This document shows positions 42,359 to 52,824 of a stretch of DNA of 64,000 bases, one piece after another (position 1 is the stretch's first letter; each line of letters starts with the position of its first letter). This DNA comes from Serratia surfactantfaciens. Lineage in GTDB: Bacteria; Pseudomonadota; Gammaproteobacteria; Enterobacterales; Enterobacteriaceae. The stretch is taken from positions 3,534,001-3,598,000 of the forward strand of contig NZ_CP016948.1 of assembly GCF_001642805.2 (NCBI RefSeq). The letters run 5' to 3'. The translations under genes and the position numbers were made by a program. The notes under the pieces were generated by a model, which was not told the DNA's origin, made no database searches, and worked only from the letters and a program-made list of their open reading frames with translations.

Positions 42359-45238
42359 TTATTCGTAGTCGCTCATCGGCACGCAAGAGCAGAACAGGTT
42401 ACGGTCGCCGTACACGTCGTCCAGACGTTTGACGCTCGGCCAGTACTTGTTCTCACGCACGCCGGCGACCGGGAACACCGCCAGCTCGCGGCTGTACGGG
42501 TGCTGCCAGTCGTTGACCAGCTCCGCCTGCACGTGCGGCGCATTCACCAGCGGGTTGTCTTCCAACGGCCATTCGCCTTTGGCGACGCGATCGATCTCGC
42601 TGCGGATCGCCAGCATCGCATCGATAAAGCGATCCAGCTCCACTTTGCTTTCCGACTCGGTCGGCTCGACCATCAGCGTGCCCGCTACCGGGAACGACAT
42701 GGTCGGCGCGTGGAAGCCGAAGTCGATCAGGCGTTTGGCGATGTCCATTTCGCTGATGCCGGTCTCTTCCTTCAGCGGACGAATGTCGAGGATGCATTCG
42801 TGCGCCACGCGGTGATCGCGGCCGGTATACAGAATCGGGTACGCGTCTTTCAGACGGGTAGCGATGTAGTTGGCGTTCAGGATCGCCATCTGGCTGGCCT
42901 GCTTCAGGCCTTCCGCGCCCATCATGCGGATGTACATCCAGCTGATCGGCAGGATGGAGGCGCTGCCGAACGGCGCCGCGGAGACCGCGCCCTGCTGGGT
43001 GGTCACACCGTCGATCTGCACGACGCTGTGGCCCGGCACGAACGGCGCCAGGTGCGCTTTCACGCCGATCGGGCCCATGCCCGGGCCGCCGCCGCCGTGC
43101 GGAATGCAGAAGGTTTTATGCAGGTTGAGGTGCGAAACGTCCGCGCCGATGTAGCCTGGCGTGGTGATGCCCACCTGGGCGTTCATGTTGGCGCCGTCCA
43201 AATATACCTGGCCGCCGAACTGATGCACGATCTGGCACACTTCGCGGATAGTTTCTTCATACACGCCGTGGGTCGACGGGTAGGTCACCATGATGCAAGA
43301 GAGTTCTTCGCCCGCCTGCTCCGCCTTGACGCGCAGATCGTGCAGGTCGATGTTGCCGTTCTTGTCGCAGGCGACCACCACCACGCTCATGCCCGCCATC
43401 TGGGCGGAGGCCGGGTTGGTGCCGTGCGCGGAGCTCGGGATCAGACAGACGTGACGGCCCGCCTCGTTGCGGCTTTCGTGGTAGCGACGGATCGCCAGCA
43501 GGCCGGCGTATTCGCCCTGCGCGCCGGAGTTCGGCTGCATGCACACCGCATCATAGCCGGTCAGCTGCACCAGCCACTGGGACAGTTGGCCGATCATCTG
43601 CTGGTAACCGGCGGCCTGCTCCGGCGGGCAGAACGGGTGCAGTTCGGAGAATTCAGGCCAGGTGATCGGGATCATCTCCGCCGCGGCGTTCAATTTCATG
43701 GTGCAAGAGCCCAGCGGGATCATCGCCTGGTTCAGCGCCAGATCCTTACGCTCCAGACGATGCATGTAACGCATCATCTCGGTTTCGCTGTGATAGCGGT
43801 TGAATACCGGGTGGGTCAGGATCGGGTCCTGGCGCAGCATGGCGGCCGGGATCGATTGGCTGTTTTTGCTCACCGCCGCGTCCAGCGCGTCGATGTCCAG
43901 ACCGTGGTTGTCGCCGGCCAGCAGTGCGAACAGCGTTTGCACGTCTTCACGCGAGGTGGCTTCATCCAGCGTGATGCCCACGGCGCCGTGAATGTCGGTA
44001 CGCAGGTTGATGCCGAAGCTCAGCGCGCGTTCCAGCACCGCCGCCTTGTCTTTCACTTCAACGGTCAGGGTGTCGAACCAGGTGTTGTGACGCAGCGTCA
44101 GGCCGGCCTTCTGCAGCCCGGCGGCCAGAATGTCGGTCAGGCGATGGATACGCCCGGCGATGCGCTGCAGCCCTTGCGGGCCGTGGTACACCGCGTACAG
44201 GCTGGCGATGTTGGCCAGCAGCACCTGCGAGGTACAGATATTCGAGTTGGCCTTCTCGCGGCGGATATGCTGCTCGCGGGTCTGCATCGCCATGCGCAGC
44301 GCGGTGTTGCCGGCGGCATCGCGGGAAACGCCGATGATGCGGCCCGGCATCGAGCGCTTGAACTCGTCGCGGCAGGCGAAGAAGGCGGCATGCGGGCCGC
44401 CGTAGCCCATCGGCACGCCAAAGCGTTGCGCGGAGCCGAACACCACGTCGGCGCCCTGCTTGCCCGGCGCGGTCAGCAGCACCAGGGCCATGATATCGGC
44501 GGCCACGCTGGTGATGATTTTGCGCGATTTCAGTTCGGCCAGCAGCGCGCTGTAGTCGTGCAGTTCACCGGTAGTGCCCACCTGTTGCAGCAGCACGCCG
44601 AACACGCCGTCCAGCTCCAGCACTTTTTCCGCTTTATCGACGATGACGTCGAAGCCGAAGGTTTCGGCGCGGGTGCGCACCACGTCCAGCGTCTGCGGAT
44701 GCACGTCGTCAGCCACGAAGAAGCGGTTGGCGTCTTTCAGCTTGCTGGCGCGTTTGGCCAAGGCCATCGCTTCTGCGGCAGCGGTGGCTTCATCCAGCAG
44801 CGAAGCGGAGGCCAGATCCAGACCGGTCAGATCGAGGGTCACGGTCTGGAAGTTCAGCAGCGCTTCCAGACGGCCCTGCGACACTTCCGGCTGATAAGGG
44901 GTGTAGGCGGTGTACCAGCCCGGGTTTTCCAGCATGTTGCGCAGGATCACCGGCGGCGTCAGCACGGCACTGTAGCCCATGCCGATATAGGATTTGTAGC
45001 GCTGATTCTGCGAGGCGATCGCCTTCAGCTCAGCCAGCGCCTGATGTTCGGTCGCCGCGTCGCCGACCGGCGGCGGCCCCGGCAGCTGAATGTCCGCCGG
45101 CACGATCTGTTGGATCAGCGCGCTGAGCGAGCGAGCGCCCACCGCTGCCAGCAACTCCTGGCGTTGTTCCGCAGAAGAGCCGATATGGCGTTCGATGAAC
45201 GCTTCGCTGTGTTCGAGTTGGCTGAGTGTCTGAGTCAT
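42359..45238 (-). CDS. gcvP: Glycine dehydrogenase (decarboxylating), P-protein
   Basis: The 959-residue protein contains the tandem PLP domains of the fused P-protein. The PLP lysine lies in [21 protein letters not shown] near residue 705. It decarboxylates glycine and passes the aminomethyl group to lipoyl-GcvH. The full length matches the E. coli enzyme. A terminator-like hairpin lies between gcvH and this gene. The 978-codon frame on the opposite strand is a composition artefact. Confidence 0.97.
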   Translation of the reverse strand: MTQTLSQLEHSEAFIERHIGSSAEQRQELLAAVGARSLSALIQQIVPADIQLPGPPPVGDAATEHQALAELKAIASQNQRYKSYIGMGYSAVLTPPVILRNMLENPGWYTAYTPYQPEVSQGRLEALLNFQTVTLDLTGLDLASASLLDEATAAAEAMALAKRASKLKDANRFFVADDVHPQTLDVVRTRAETFGFDVIVDKAEKVLELDGVFGVLLQQVGTTGELHDYSALLAELKSRKIITSVAADIMALVLLTAPGKQGADVVFGSAQRFGVPMGYGGPHAAFFACRDEFKRSMPGRIIGVSRDAAGNTALRMAMQTREQHIRREKANSNICTSQVLLANIASLYAVYHGPQGLQRIAGRIHRLTDILAAGLQKAGLTLRHNTWFDTLTVEVKDKAAVLERALSFGINLRTDIHGAVGITLDEATSREDVQTLFALLAGDNHGLDIDALDAAVSKNSQSIPAAMLRQDPILTHPVFNRYHSETEMMRYMHRLERKDLALNQAMIPLGSCTMKLNAAAEMIPITWPEFSELHPFCPPEQAAGYQQMIGQLSQWLVQLTGYDAVCMQPNSGAQGEYAGLLAIRRYHESRNEAGRHVCLIPSSAHGTNPASAQMAGMSVVVVACDKNGNIDLHDLRVKAEQAGEELSCIMVTYPSTHGVYEETIREVCQIVHQFGGQVYLDGANMNAQVGITTPGYIGADVSHLNLHKTFCIPHGGGGPGMGPIGVKAHLAPFVPGHSVVQIDGVTTQQGAVSAAPFGSASILPISWMYIRMMGAEGLKQASQMAILNANYIATRLKDAYPILYTGRDHRVAHECILDIRPLKEETGISEMDIAKRLIDFGFHAPTMSFPVAGTLMVEPTESESKVELDRFIDAMLAIRSEIDRVAKGEWPLEDNPLVNAPHVQAELVNDWQHPYSRELAVFPVAGVRENKYWPSVKRLDDVYGDRNLFCSCVPMSDYE

Positions 45239-45295
45239 TGCTACAAATTCCTGAATGCTTGCGTGATACGGGATATAGCTTGAGCGGTAACTAAA

Positions 45296-45323
45296 ACGCC
45301 CCGGCCGGAAGGGCCTGGGGCGT
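45296..45323 (-). terminator. Terminator-like hairpin between gcvH and gcvP
   Basis: ACGCCCCAGGCC pairs with GGCCGGGGCGT on the minus strand, followed by TTTTAGTT. It lies inside the operon, directly after gcvH, so it probably lowers gcvP relative to gcvH or stabilises the gcvTH message. Confidence 0.65.
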
Positions 45324-45331
45324 GGTCACGA

Positions 45332-45718
45332 TTACTCGTCGATCGAGGCCTGATAAGCCGCGGCGTCCAGCAGGTTCGCCAGTTCGCCTTCGTCTGAGGC
45401 TTTAATCTGGAACAGGAAGCCTTCACCGTAAGGTTCGCTGTTCACCAGCTCAGGGGAGCTTTCCAGCTCGGCGTTCACCGCCACGATTTCGCCGCTGATT
45501 GGCGCGTAGATGTCCGACGCCGCCTTAACCGATTCCGCCACGGCGCAATCTTCACCGGCGGCGACCTTGCGGCCCACTTCCGGCAGATCGACAAACACCA
45601 TGTCGCCCAGCAGTTCCTGCGCGTGTTCGGTGATGCCTACGGTGTAAACGCCGTTACCTTCTGAACGAACCCACTCGTGGGAGGATGCGTATTTCAATTC
45701 TGTTGGCACATTGCTCAT
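45332..45718 (-). CDS. gcvH: Glycine cleavage system H protein (lipoyl carrier)
   Basis: The 128-residue protein has the lipoyl domain with the modified Lys in [12 protein letters not shown] near 64. It shuttles the methylamine group between P, T and L proteins. An ERIC-type repeat separates it from gcvT, while both remain in the same orientation. A TTCGAAGGAGTAACC-like ribosome site precedes the ATG. Confidence 0.97.
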   Translation of the reverse strand: MSNVPTELKYASSHEWVRSEGNGVYTVGITEHAQELLGDMVFVDLPEVGRKVAAGEDCAVAESVKAASDIYAPISGEIVAVNAELESSPELVNSEPYGEGFLFQIKASDEGELANLLDAAAYQASIDE

Positions 45719-45745
45719 AGCCGGTTACTCCTTCGAAGAAATAAT

Positions 45746-45867
45746 TTCCCGTCGTCTTTCACACTGCAGCGTTGTTGGCTGCGTACGTTCACCTCGGTCA
45801 CTTACCGCAGTAAGCTCCCGAGGACTCGCGCACTTGCCGCCTAGCCGCAGCGCGAAATCCCTAGGGA
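45746..45867. repeat. ERIC (IRU) repeat element in the gcvT-gcvH spacer
   Basis: About 122 bases match the enterobacterial repetitive intergenic consensus layout. The conserved core GTCACTTAC...GTAAGCTCC lies at about 45798-45818, flanked by CGTCGTCTTTCACACTGCAG on one side and CACTTGCCGCCTAGCCGCAG on the other. ERIC elements form long imperfect hairpins and are often transcribed with their neighbours. Confidence 0.85.
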
Positions 45868-45881
45868 AGAATCAATAAAAA

Positions 45882-46979
45882 TCAATTTGTCAGCGGCTTG
45901 CCGGCGCGAACGAAACCAGGCTTGGTCACTTTGACCGGCATTTCACGGTTGCGGATCTGCACGATGGCCTGCTCGCCGATGCCGGCGGGCACGCGCGCCA
46001 GCGCGATGCTGAAGCCCAGGGTCGGAGAGAACGAGCCGCTGGTGATCACGCCTTCGTGGGTCTGCCCCGCCGCGTCGGTGAAACGCACCGGCAGCTCATT
46101 ACGTAATACGCCTTTTTCCGTCATGATCAAGCCGACCAGTTGCTCGGTGCCCTGATCGCGCTGTTGTTCCAGCGCTTCGCGGCCGATGAAACGGCGATCT
46201 TCCGGCTGCCAGGCGATAGTCCAGCCCATGTTGGCGGCCAACGGCGAAACGCCTTCGTCCATCTCTTGGCCGTAAAGGTTCATGCCCGCTTCCAGACGCA
46301 GGGTGTCGCGCGCGCCCAGACCGGCCGGCTTGACGCCTGCGGCCAGCAATTTCTGCCAGAAATCCGCCGCCTGTTCTTTCGGCAGCGCGATCTCATAGCC
46401 GGCCTCACCGGTGTAACCGGTGGTGGCGATGAACAGCTCGCCGGCCTGCACGCCGAAGAACGGCTTCATGCCTTCGACCGCGCTTTTTTGTTCCGGGGTA
46501 AACAGGGTGCCGGCGCGCTCTTTGGCCTGCGGGCCCTGCACCGCGATCAGCGCCAGATCGTCGCGCACCGTCAGCGCTACGCCATACGGCGCGGCGTGCT
46601 CTTCGATCCAGGCCAGGTCTTTGTCGCGCGTGGCGGAGTTCACCACCAGGCGGAAATAGTCTTCTGTGAGGAAATAAACGATCAGGTCGTCGATCACGCC
46701 GCCGGAGGCATTCAGCATGCCGGTATACAGCGCTTTGCCGGGTTGGGTCAGTTTGGCGACGTCGTTCGCCAGCAGGTAACGCAGAAACTCGCGGGTGCGG
46801 GCGCCGTGCAGATCCACAATGGTCATGTGAGACACGTCGAACATGCCGGCATCCTGACGCACCGCGTGGTGCTCATCGAGCTGCGAGCCGTAATGCAGCG
46901 GCATCATCCAGCCGTGAAAGTCTACCATGCGCGCACCGCACGCCACGTGCTGGTCGTACAGTGGGGTTTGCTTTGCCAT
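45882..46979 (-). CDS. gcvT: Aminomethyltransferase, glycine cleavage T protein
   Basis: The 365-residue protein has the GCV_T folate-binding domain with [13 protein letters not shown] near 48, [10 protein letters not shown] near 195 and the [13 protein letters not shown] segment near 225. It transfers the methylene group to tetrahydrofolate, releasing ammonia. It is the first gene of the leftward gcvT-gcvH-gcvP operon. Confidence 0.97.
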   Translation of the reverse strand: MAKQTPLYDQHVACGARMVDFHGWMMPLHYGSQLDEHHAVRQDAGMFDVSHMTIVDLHGARTREFLRYLLANDVAKLTQPGKALYTGMLNASGGVIDDLIVYFLTEDYFRLVVNSATRDKDLAWIEEHAAPYGVALTVRDDLALIAVQGPQAKERAGTLFTPEQKSAVEGMKPFFGVQAGELFIATTGYTGEAGYEIALPKEQAADFWQKLLAAGVKPAGLGARDTLRLEAGMNLYGQEMDEGVSPLAANMGWTIAWQPEDRRFIGREALEQQRDQGTEQLVGLIMTEKGVLRNELPVRFTDAAGQTHEGVITSGSFSPTLGFSIALARVPAGIGEQAIVQIRNREMPVKVTKPGFVRAGKPLTN

Positions 46980-47487
46980 CTTTTCCCTCTTTCCACTCGG
47001 TCGCTAGAAGTTAGGGTGCTGCCACGCAATGCGGCGGAGCCTGGCTCGCGGCCCGATCGCCATGGCGCACTGACTGCTCAACACAAATGCTGCGCCGGGA
47101 CGGGCGGAAACTGCGTGCAACCGCCGTGACGCAAACGATACCTTTCCCTCGAACTTATCACCGAACGACCACATTAACCATAAGTTAAAATAGGCTCATC
47201 GCCGTTCCGGGGCGGTAAAATGCCGGGCTAGTGTGCAGAGTTTTTCACTGAAAAAATGCGCTTTAAGGCACAAAATTAACAATTAAAGCGGCAAAACTCC
47301 GAACTTATATAACAAACCGACGGCCGGGCATGGGATCCTGACTTTTGATAACCAAACATGGAATTAGAAAAAGTAATGATAAAAAGCGGCTGAAATTAGA
47401 TTATTTCAAATGAAGGGTTATATAAGGAAAGACGATGGCATAAGGCGAGAAGCGCGAGCCCGATACGGGCTCGCAGAAGGCGGGCGG
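46980..47487. promoter_or_regulatory. gcv operon control region
   Basis: The 508-base gap between ubiI and gcvT holds the gcv promoter and a long leader. Two CTAAT motifs on the minus strand (47367-47363 and 47399-47395), 32 bp apart, match the core recognised by GcvA in E. coli. AT-rich DNA around 47270-47400 would also suit Lrp. I see no glycine riboswitch structure. Confidence 0.55.
47454..47474 (-). terminator. Hairpin after ubiI
   Basis: A perfect nine-base stem GCGAGCCCG/CGGGCTCGC with a three-base loop lies just past the ubiI stop. There is no T run, so it may act as an RNA 3'-end stabiliser. Confidence 0.5.
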
Positions 47488-48690
47488 TCAGGCAAGCCAC
47501 TCGGGCAGATCGTTCAGGCCCATCGCCTGACGCACCAACTTCGGTTTGACGCCCGGCAGGCTGTCCGCCAGCCGCAGCCCCACGTCGCGCAGCAGCTTTT
47601 TGGCCGGATGGTTGCCGTCGAACAGTTCGCGGAAACCCTGCATGCTGGCCAACATCACCGCCGCACCATGTTTACGGCGGCGCTCATAGCGGCGCAGATA
47701 GAGGTGCTGGCCGATATCCTTGCCCTGCCGCTGCAGGCGGTGCAGTTCGGAAATCAACTCGGCGGCGTCCATAAAGCCCAGGTTCACGCCCTGCCCGGCC
47801 AGCGGATGCACGGTATGCGCCGCATCGCCCACCAGCGCCAGGCGGTGCGCGGCGAAGCTGCGCGCATAGCGGCCGGTCAACGGGAACGCCAGCCGTTCGC
47901 TTTCCAGGCTGCAGGCGCCCAAACGCATATCGAAGGCCATCGCCAGTTCGCGATTGAATTGTTCCGGCTCCAGCTGCTTGAGGCGTTCGGCCTCTTCCGG
48001 CGCGACCGACCAGACGATGGAGCTCAAATGCGCATCGCTGAACGGCAGGAACGCCAGAATGCCGTCACCGTGGAAAATTTGCCGCGCCGTCGCCTGATGC
48101 GGCTCTTCGGTGCGGATGGTGGCCACCAGCGCATGGTGGCGATAGTCCCAGAAGGTCAGCGGGATATCGGCGTGCTGACGCAGCCACGACTGGGCGCCGT
48201 CGGCGCCGATCACCAGCCGGGCGGTCAGCATGCGGCCATCCTCCAGCGTGATAAAGGCGTCGTTCTCGCCCCACGCCACCTGCTTGAGCGCGGCCGGAGT
48301 GATCAGCGTGATGTCCGACAGGCTTTCGGCGCGCTTCCACAGCGCCTGCTGGATCACCGAGTTTTCGATAATGTGGCCGAGATGGCTGAAGCCGCATTCG
48401 TCGCCGCGGAAGGCGATTTTGCCGAAGCTGTCCCGATCCCACACTTCCATTGCGTTGTAGGCGCTGGCCCGCAGCTGGAGAATGTCATCCCATACGCCGA
48501 TATGCTGCAGCAAACGCTCGCTGGCGGCATTGATGGCGGAGACGCGCAGGGCCGGCTGTTCCGACGGCGGCGCCATCTCCGGCTGTCGCTGCTCCAGCAC
48601 CGCCACGCGCAGCCCGCTGCCCTGCAGGCCGCAGGCCAACGCCAGCCCCACCATACCGCCACCGGCGATAATCACGTCAAATGATTGCAT
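47488..48690 (-). CDS. ubiI: 2-octaprenylphenol 5-hydroxylase UbiI (VisC)
   Basis: The 400-residue flavoprotein monooxygenase has the FAD motif VIIAGGGMVGLALACGL at 6-22, the DG motif near 155 (VIGADGAQSWLR) and the GDAAHTVHPLAGQGVN motif near 285. It hydroxylates C5 of the ubiquinone ring. The ATG at 48690 gives the E. coli length, and the 14-codon upstream extension is rejected. Third gene after pepP and ubiH. Confidence 0.95.
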   Translation of the reverse strand: MQSFDVIIAGGGMVGLALACGLQGSGLRVAVLEQRQPEMAPPSEQPALRVSAINAASERLLQHIGVWDDILQLRASAYNAMEVWDRDSFGKIAFRGDECGFSHLGHIIENSVIQQALWKRAESLSDITLITPAALKQVAWGENDAFITLEDGRMLTARLVIGADGAQSWLRQHADIPLTFWDYRHHALVATIRTEEPHQATARQIFHGDGILAFLPFSDAHLSSIVWSVAPEEAERLKQLEPEQFNRELAMAFDMRLGACSLESERLAFPLTGRYARSFAAHRLALVGDAAHTVHPLAGQGVNLGFMDAAELISELHRLQRQGKDIGQHLYLRRYERRRKHGAAVMLASMQGFRELFDGNHPAKKLLRDVGLRLADSLPGVKPKLVRQAMGLNDLPEWLA

Positions 48691-48768
48691 GCTGCTCGAT
48701 TTCCTTAAATAACGCGCGACGTCTTGACGCACCGCGCTTTGGGCGCGCCAACGCGCCCGACTATGTCT

Positions 48769-49947
48769 TTAACGTTCCACCCAGCCCAACGTACGCTTGG
48801 CGAAGGCGTCGCGCACTGCGGGCAAACGCTCCATCGCCATCAGCCCCAAATTGCGGCCAACCACCAGCGGGCCGTAACGGTTGGCGAACAGATGGATCAA
48901 GCCGTCGGTCACGCCGATCGTCGCCTGCTGATCTTGTTGCCGCCGCTGCTGATAGCGGCTCAGCAACGCATAACCGCCGGCGTCTTCGCCACTGTTCACC
49001 GCTTCCGCCAGCGTTTCCGCCAGCGACATCACATCGCGCAGGCCGAGGTTGAACCCCTGCCCGGCGATCGGGTGCAGCGTCTGCGCCGCGTTGCCTACCA
49101 ACGCCAGCCGGTGGCTGACATGGCGATCGGCAGTCAGCAGAGCGAGTGGGTAACTGTGCCGTTTGCCGGCCTTGAGGATACGCCCCAGCCGCCAGCCGAA
49201 AGCCTGTTGCAGCTCGGCGATAAAGCGCTCGTCGTCCCAGGCGTCGACCTGGGCGCGATCCTCGCGCGCATGGCACCACACCAGCGAACTGCGCCCCTGC
49301 GACATCGGCAACAGCGCCAACGGCCCGTAACGGGTAAAGCGCTCGAAGGCGCGCCCCTGCGGATCTTCCGCCGTGGTGACGTTGGCGATGGTGGCGAACT
49401 GTGGATAGTCCTCCTGGCGCCACTGCATATTGCAGGCCTGCGCCAGCGCCGAGCGCGAGCCGTCGGCCGCCACCAGCAGCTGCCCGGCCAGGCGTCGGCC
49501 ATTATCCAGCAGCACTTCCGCCCGCTCTGCGGTGCGAATAACGTCCACCACCCGCGCGGGACAGTGCAGCGTGACGCCCGGCGCCTTCGCCAGCAGCGCG
49601 AACAGCCGCTGCCCGGCGTCGTGTAGTTCGATCACCTGGCCGAGCGCATCGACCTGATAATCCTGCGCCTGCAGATTCACAAACCCGGCGTGGCCGCGAT
49701 CGCTGACGTGCACCTGAGTGATCGGCGTGGCGCAATCGCGCAGCGCCGGCCAAACGCCGATGCGCGTCAACTGTTGGCAAGTGCCCTGCGCCAGCGCGAT
49801 GGCGCGAGCGTCAAAGCCCGGGTGGCTGCGGTCGTCCGGCCGAGTCGCCTCGACCAGATCCACCGCCATTCTTCCCTGAGTGAGCGACGAAATGGCCAGC
49901 GCCAGCGTCGCGCCCGCCATACCGCCGCCAACGATAATTACGCTCAT
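48769..49947 (-). CDS. ubiH: 2-octaprenyl-6-methoxyphenol hydroxylase UbiH
   Basis: The 392-residue protein is a paralogue of UbiI with FAD motif VIIVGGGMAGATLALAI at 3-19, VAADGSRSALAQ near 155 and VGNAAQTLHPIAGQGFNLG near 280. It hydroxylates C6 (ring C1) in aerobic ubiquinone synthesis. It starts 4 bases after pepP and is likely coupled to it. Confidence 0.95.
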   Translation of the reverse strand: MSVIIVGGGMAGATLALAISSLTQGRMAVDLVEATRPDDRSHPGFDARAIALAQGTCQQLTRIGVWPALRDCATPITQVHVSDRGHAGFVNLQAQDYQVDALGQVIELHDAGQRLFALLAKAPGVTLHCPARVVDVIRTAERAEVLLDNGRRLAGQLLVAADGSRSALAQACNMQWRQEDYPQFATIANVTTAEDPQGRAFERFTRYGPLALLPMSQGRSSLVWCHAREDRAQVDAWDDERFIAELQQAFGWRLGRILKAGKRHSYPLALLTADRHVSHRLALVGNAAQTLHPIAGQGFNLGLRDVMSLAETLAEAVNSGEDAGGYALLSRYQQRRQQDQQATIGVTDGLIHLFANRYGPLVVGRNLGLMAMERLPAVRDAFAKRTLGWVER

Positions 49948-49951
49948 TCCG

Positions 49952-51265
49952 TTACCTTGCCGCCGCCATCAACGCTTCGATGGCATCGGCGTCTTTCACC
50001 ACGGTGGCGGTCAGGTTTTCATTGCCGTCGGCGGTGATCACGATGTCGTCTTCGATACGGATGCCGATGCCGCGGTATTCCGCCGGCACGTCCGCATCCG
50101 GCGCGATATACAGCCCAGGCTCCACGGTCAGCACCATACCCGGCTCCAGCAGCCGATCGCGGCTCGGCGTGCCATAATGGCCGACGTCGTGCACGTCCAG
50201 GCCCAGCCAGTGGCTCAGCCCGTGCATAAAGAACTGACGGTGGGCCTGCTCGGCGATCAACTGGTCGACTTCACCTTTCAATACGCCCAGCTCCACCAGC
50301 CCGACCACCATGATGCGCACCACTTCGTCATTGACTTCGCGGATGCTGGTGCCGGGTTTGAACAGCTCCAGCGCACGCAGCAGCGACGCCAGCACGATGT
50401 CGTACACTGCGCGCTGCGGCCGGCTGAACTTGCCGTTGACCGGGAAGGTGCGGGTAATGTCGCCGGCGTACCCCTGATACTCGCAGCCGGCGTCGATCAA
50501 CACCAGATCGCCGTCGCGCATCTGGCTCTCGTTCTCGGTGTAGTGCAGGATGCAGCCGTTTTCGCCGCTGCCGACGATGGTATTGTAAGACGGGTAACGG
50601 GCGCCTAGGCGGGTGAATTCATGATGAATTTCCGCTTCCAACTGGTATTCGAACATGCCCGGACGGCATTTTTCCATCGCGCGGGTATGTGCCAACGCGC
50701 TGATCTCGCCGGCGCGGCGCATCACCGCCAGCTCCTGCGGCGATTTGAACAGCCGCATGTCGTGCAGCCACGGCCGCCAGTCGGTGACGGTGGCCGGCGC
50801 CTGCAGATTCTGGCGGAATCCCTTGCGCAGCTTGTCCAGCGCGCCGAACAGGATCTGATCGGCGTAGGCGTATTCGCCCTGCGCGTGGTAGACCACGTCC
50901 AGGCCATTCAGCAGCAGGTGCAGCTGGTCATTGATTTCATCGAACGGCAGCGCGCGATCCACGCCCAGCTTCGCCGGCGCGGCGTCTTGCCCCAGACGGC
51001 GGCCAAACCAGATTTCCGCCGTCAGGTCGCGCACCCGGTTGAACAGCACGCTGTGGTTGTGCGTTTCGTCGCTTTTGATCAGCACCAGCACCGCTTCCGG
51101 CTCATTGAAGCCGGTCAGGTACCAAAAGTCGCTGTTCTGCCGGTAGGGATAGTCTGAATCTGCACTGCGCGTCGTTTCCGGCGCAGAGAAAATAACCGCC
51201 GCGCTGGCCGGCGCCATTTTCGCCAACAGCGCCTGACGGCGGTTGTTGAATTCCTGCTGAGTCAT
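49952..51265 (-). CDS. pepP: Xaa-Pro aminopeptidase P
   Basis: The 437-residue pita-bread metallopeptidase carries the dimanganese ligands: Asp in LVLIDAGCEYQGYAGDITR near 260-271, His in HGLSHWLGLDVHDVG near 350, Glu in LTVEPGLY near 383 and Glu in GIRIEDDIVI near 407. It removes an N-terminal residue before proline. It lies in the ygfB-pepP-ubiH-ubiI series as in E. coli. Confidence 0.96.
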   Translation of the reverse strand: MTQQEFNNRRQALLAKMAPASAAVIFSAPETTRSADSDYPYRQNSDFWYLTGFNEPEAVLVLIKSDETHNHSVLFNRVRDLTAEIWFGRRLGQDAAPAKLGVDRALPFDEINDQLHLLLNGLDVVYHAQGEYAYADQILFGALDKLRKGFRQNLQAPATVTDWRPWLHDMRLFKSPQELAVMRRAGEISALAHTRAMEKCRPGMFEYQLEAEIHHEFTRLGARYPSYNTIVGSGENGCILHYTENESQMRDGDLVLIDAGCEYQGYAGDITRTFPVNGKFSRPQRAVYDIVLASLLRALELFKPGTSIREVNDEVVRIMVVGLVELGVLKGEVDQLIAEQAHRQFFMHGLSHWLGLDVHDVGHYGTPSRDRLLEPGMVLTVEPGLYIAPDADVPAEYRGIGIRIEDDIVITADGNENLTATVVKDADAIEALMAAAR

Positions 51266-51320
51266 TACCTTCTCCTGAAATCATGCCATCCGCACCGCCG
51301 GCGGAGGGGCGATAGAACGT

Positions 51321-51899
51321 TTAGTGCAGCGTCGGTTTGATATTTTCCGGCGCCGTCGGCTTGTGACGAGTGAATTCGCCGTAGCACATGATGGCGGCGA
51401 CCCGCACATACTCCGCCACTTCTTCCAGCGACTGTTCCAACTCTTCCTGATCTTCGTCTTCGTCGTAGCCCAGCTGCGCGATGTTACGCAGATCGTCGAT
51501 CGCTTCACCGACCTCGTCTTTCACCTGGGCCAGCTTCGGCTGCATCATGCCCAAACCGAGCAGGAAGTGGTTGACCCAACCGGCCAGCGCGTCGGCGCGA
51601 TCGAACACGCTGACGATCTCCCCTTCGGGCAGCATCAGTTGGAACAGGAATTCGTCGTCTTCCAGCGTTTCACGCGTCGCTTCATACAGCTGCTGCAACG
51701 GTTGGCTGAGCGCCTGCGGGAAGGCGACGCCTTCATTGGTCAGATCGTGCACCAGCGCCTGCCAGCCGGCATCACGGCTGCCGCCGCACAGCAGGCCGCT
51801 GATCAGGCCGTGCATTTCTGCCGCGGTCAACGCCACCGACTGTTGGTTGAGGGCCACGGTCAAAGATTGGTAACTTGGAAATGTATTCTGTATAGACAT
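51321..51899 (-). CDS. ygfB: UPF0149 family protein YgfB
   Basis: The 192-residue protein has the YecA/YgfB fold features [12 protein letters not shown] near 28, [19 protein letters not shown] near 100 and a strongly acidic [19 protein letters not shown] stretch near 145. Biochemical function in enterics is unknown; the Pseudomonas homologue affects ampDh3 expression. The start MSIQN at 51899 is preferred over an ATG two codons earlier because it matches the family start. Confidence 0.92.
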   Translation of the reverse strand: MSIQNTFPSYQSLTVALNQQSVALTAAEMHGLISGLLCGGSRDAGWQALVHDLTNEGVAFPQALSQPLQQLYEATRETLEDDEFLFQLMLPEGEIVSVFDRADALAGWVNHFLLGLGMMQPKLAQVKDEVGEAIDDLRNIAQLGYDEDEDQEELEQSLEEVAEYVRVAAIMCYGEFTRHKPTAPENIKPTLH

Positions 51900-52123
51900 G
51901 CGCATTCGTCATCGTTGGCAGGATAAGTTCGTGGTATGCTACCACCAAGGTCCGTCGCTATACCAGATAAGCGCGACACCTCAGTGGCTAGTTATAATCG
52001 TGATGTGGCAGGTCTCACACTGCGCCGGCGGGTGACGAAAGTGCGGTAAATACGCATTTTGAAACCCTTTTTTGACTGGCGATGTCTGCCGCAGTAGATT
52101 ACAACCAGGTACTGAAAAAGGGG

Positions 52124-52152
52124 TTGTATCTTGGTACCGAGGTATATATAGT
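52124..52152 (+). promoter_or_regulatory. Probable sigma-70 promoter of zapA
   Basis: TTGTAT at 52124-52129 and TATAGT at 52147-52152 are separated by 17 bases. The -10 lies 67 bases before the zapA ATG. It sits within the 319-base gap between the divergent ygfB and zapA genes, which contains no other gene. Confidence 0.6.
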
Positions 52153-52218
52153 GGCGCCCGCTTTGACGGCCCGGCCAGGGCGGACAAGGCTGGCGCGAAA
52201 TTTAGGCAGGAAGGTGGC

Positions 52219-52548
52219 ATGTCTGCACAACCGGTAGATATTCAAATTTTTGGCCGCTCGTTAAGAGTCAATTGCCCGCCAGAACAACAAGATGCGTTGA
52301 ATATGGCGGCGGACGATCTTAACCAACGGTTGCAAGATCTAAAAGTTCGCACTAGAGTCTCCAATACTGAGCAACTGGTTTTCATCGCGGCATTGAACGT
52401 CTGTCACGAACTTGCTCAAGAACGGTTGAAAACCCGTGACTATGCGTCCAATATGGAACAACGCATACGGATGCTGCAGCAGACCATTGAACAAGCGCTG
52501 CTTGAACAAGGTCGCATCTCTGAACGTCAGGATGTGCAATTCGAATAA
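52219..52548 (+). CDS. zapA: Cell division protein ZapA
   Basis: The 109-residue protein has the ZapA N-terminal domain ([22 protein letters not shown]) and a C-terminal coiled coil from about 70 to 100. It tetramerises and bundles FtsZ filaments at the division site. The frame is open from 52072, but ATG 52219 has AGGAAGG upstream and gives the standard length. 6S RNA follows directly. Confidence 0.95.
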   Translation: MSAQPVDIQIFGRSLRVNCPPEQQDALNMAADDLNQRLQDLKVRTRVSNTEQLVFIAALNVCHELAQERLKTRDYASNMEQRIRMLQQTIEQALLEQGRISERQDVQFE

Positions 52549-52589
52549 CTTAAGTTGTTGAAATCACAGTTTTCAGCAACGAGTACAAA

Positions 52590-52771
52590 ATTTCTCTGAG
52601 ATGTTCGCCAGCGGGCCAGTCCCCTGAGCCGATATTTAGTACAAACAGAATGTGTTGCTCCGCGATCGGTGAGCACGCTCGGTGCGCCGAGAAGCCTTAA
52701 GATTGCGACGGCACGTTCACCTTGAACCATGGGTTCAAGGGTTACAGCCTGCGACGGCATCTCGGAGATTC
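52590..52771 (+). ncRNA. ssrS: 6S RNA
   Basis: The 182-base segment starts ATTTCTCTGAGATGTTCGCC and ends GGCATCTCGGAGATTC, pairing to form the closing stem. The central open-bubble flanks GGGCCAGTCCCCTGAGCC and CACCTTGAACCATGGGTTCA are present. 6S RNA sequesters sigma-70 RNA polymerase in stationary phase. Its position between zapA and fau is conserved, and it is probably co-transcribed with fau. Confidence 0.96.
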
Positions 52772-52824
52772 CCCTTCTCAGCGGTTTATGTGTGCTGAAC
52801 GCCACACTGAGCAAGCCTGATACG

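Noticed and set aside
42347..45283. 978-codon open frame on the plus strand opposite gcvP
   Set aside because: It is the exact shadow of gcvP in high-GC sequence, His/Arg/Ala-rich, with no domain or ribosome site.
46980..47487. Glycine riboswitch before gcvT
   Set aside because: The leader is long enough but I could not find the tandem aptamer pattern; GcvA-type CTAAT boxes fit better for an enteric.
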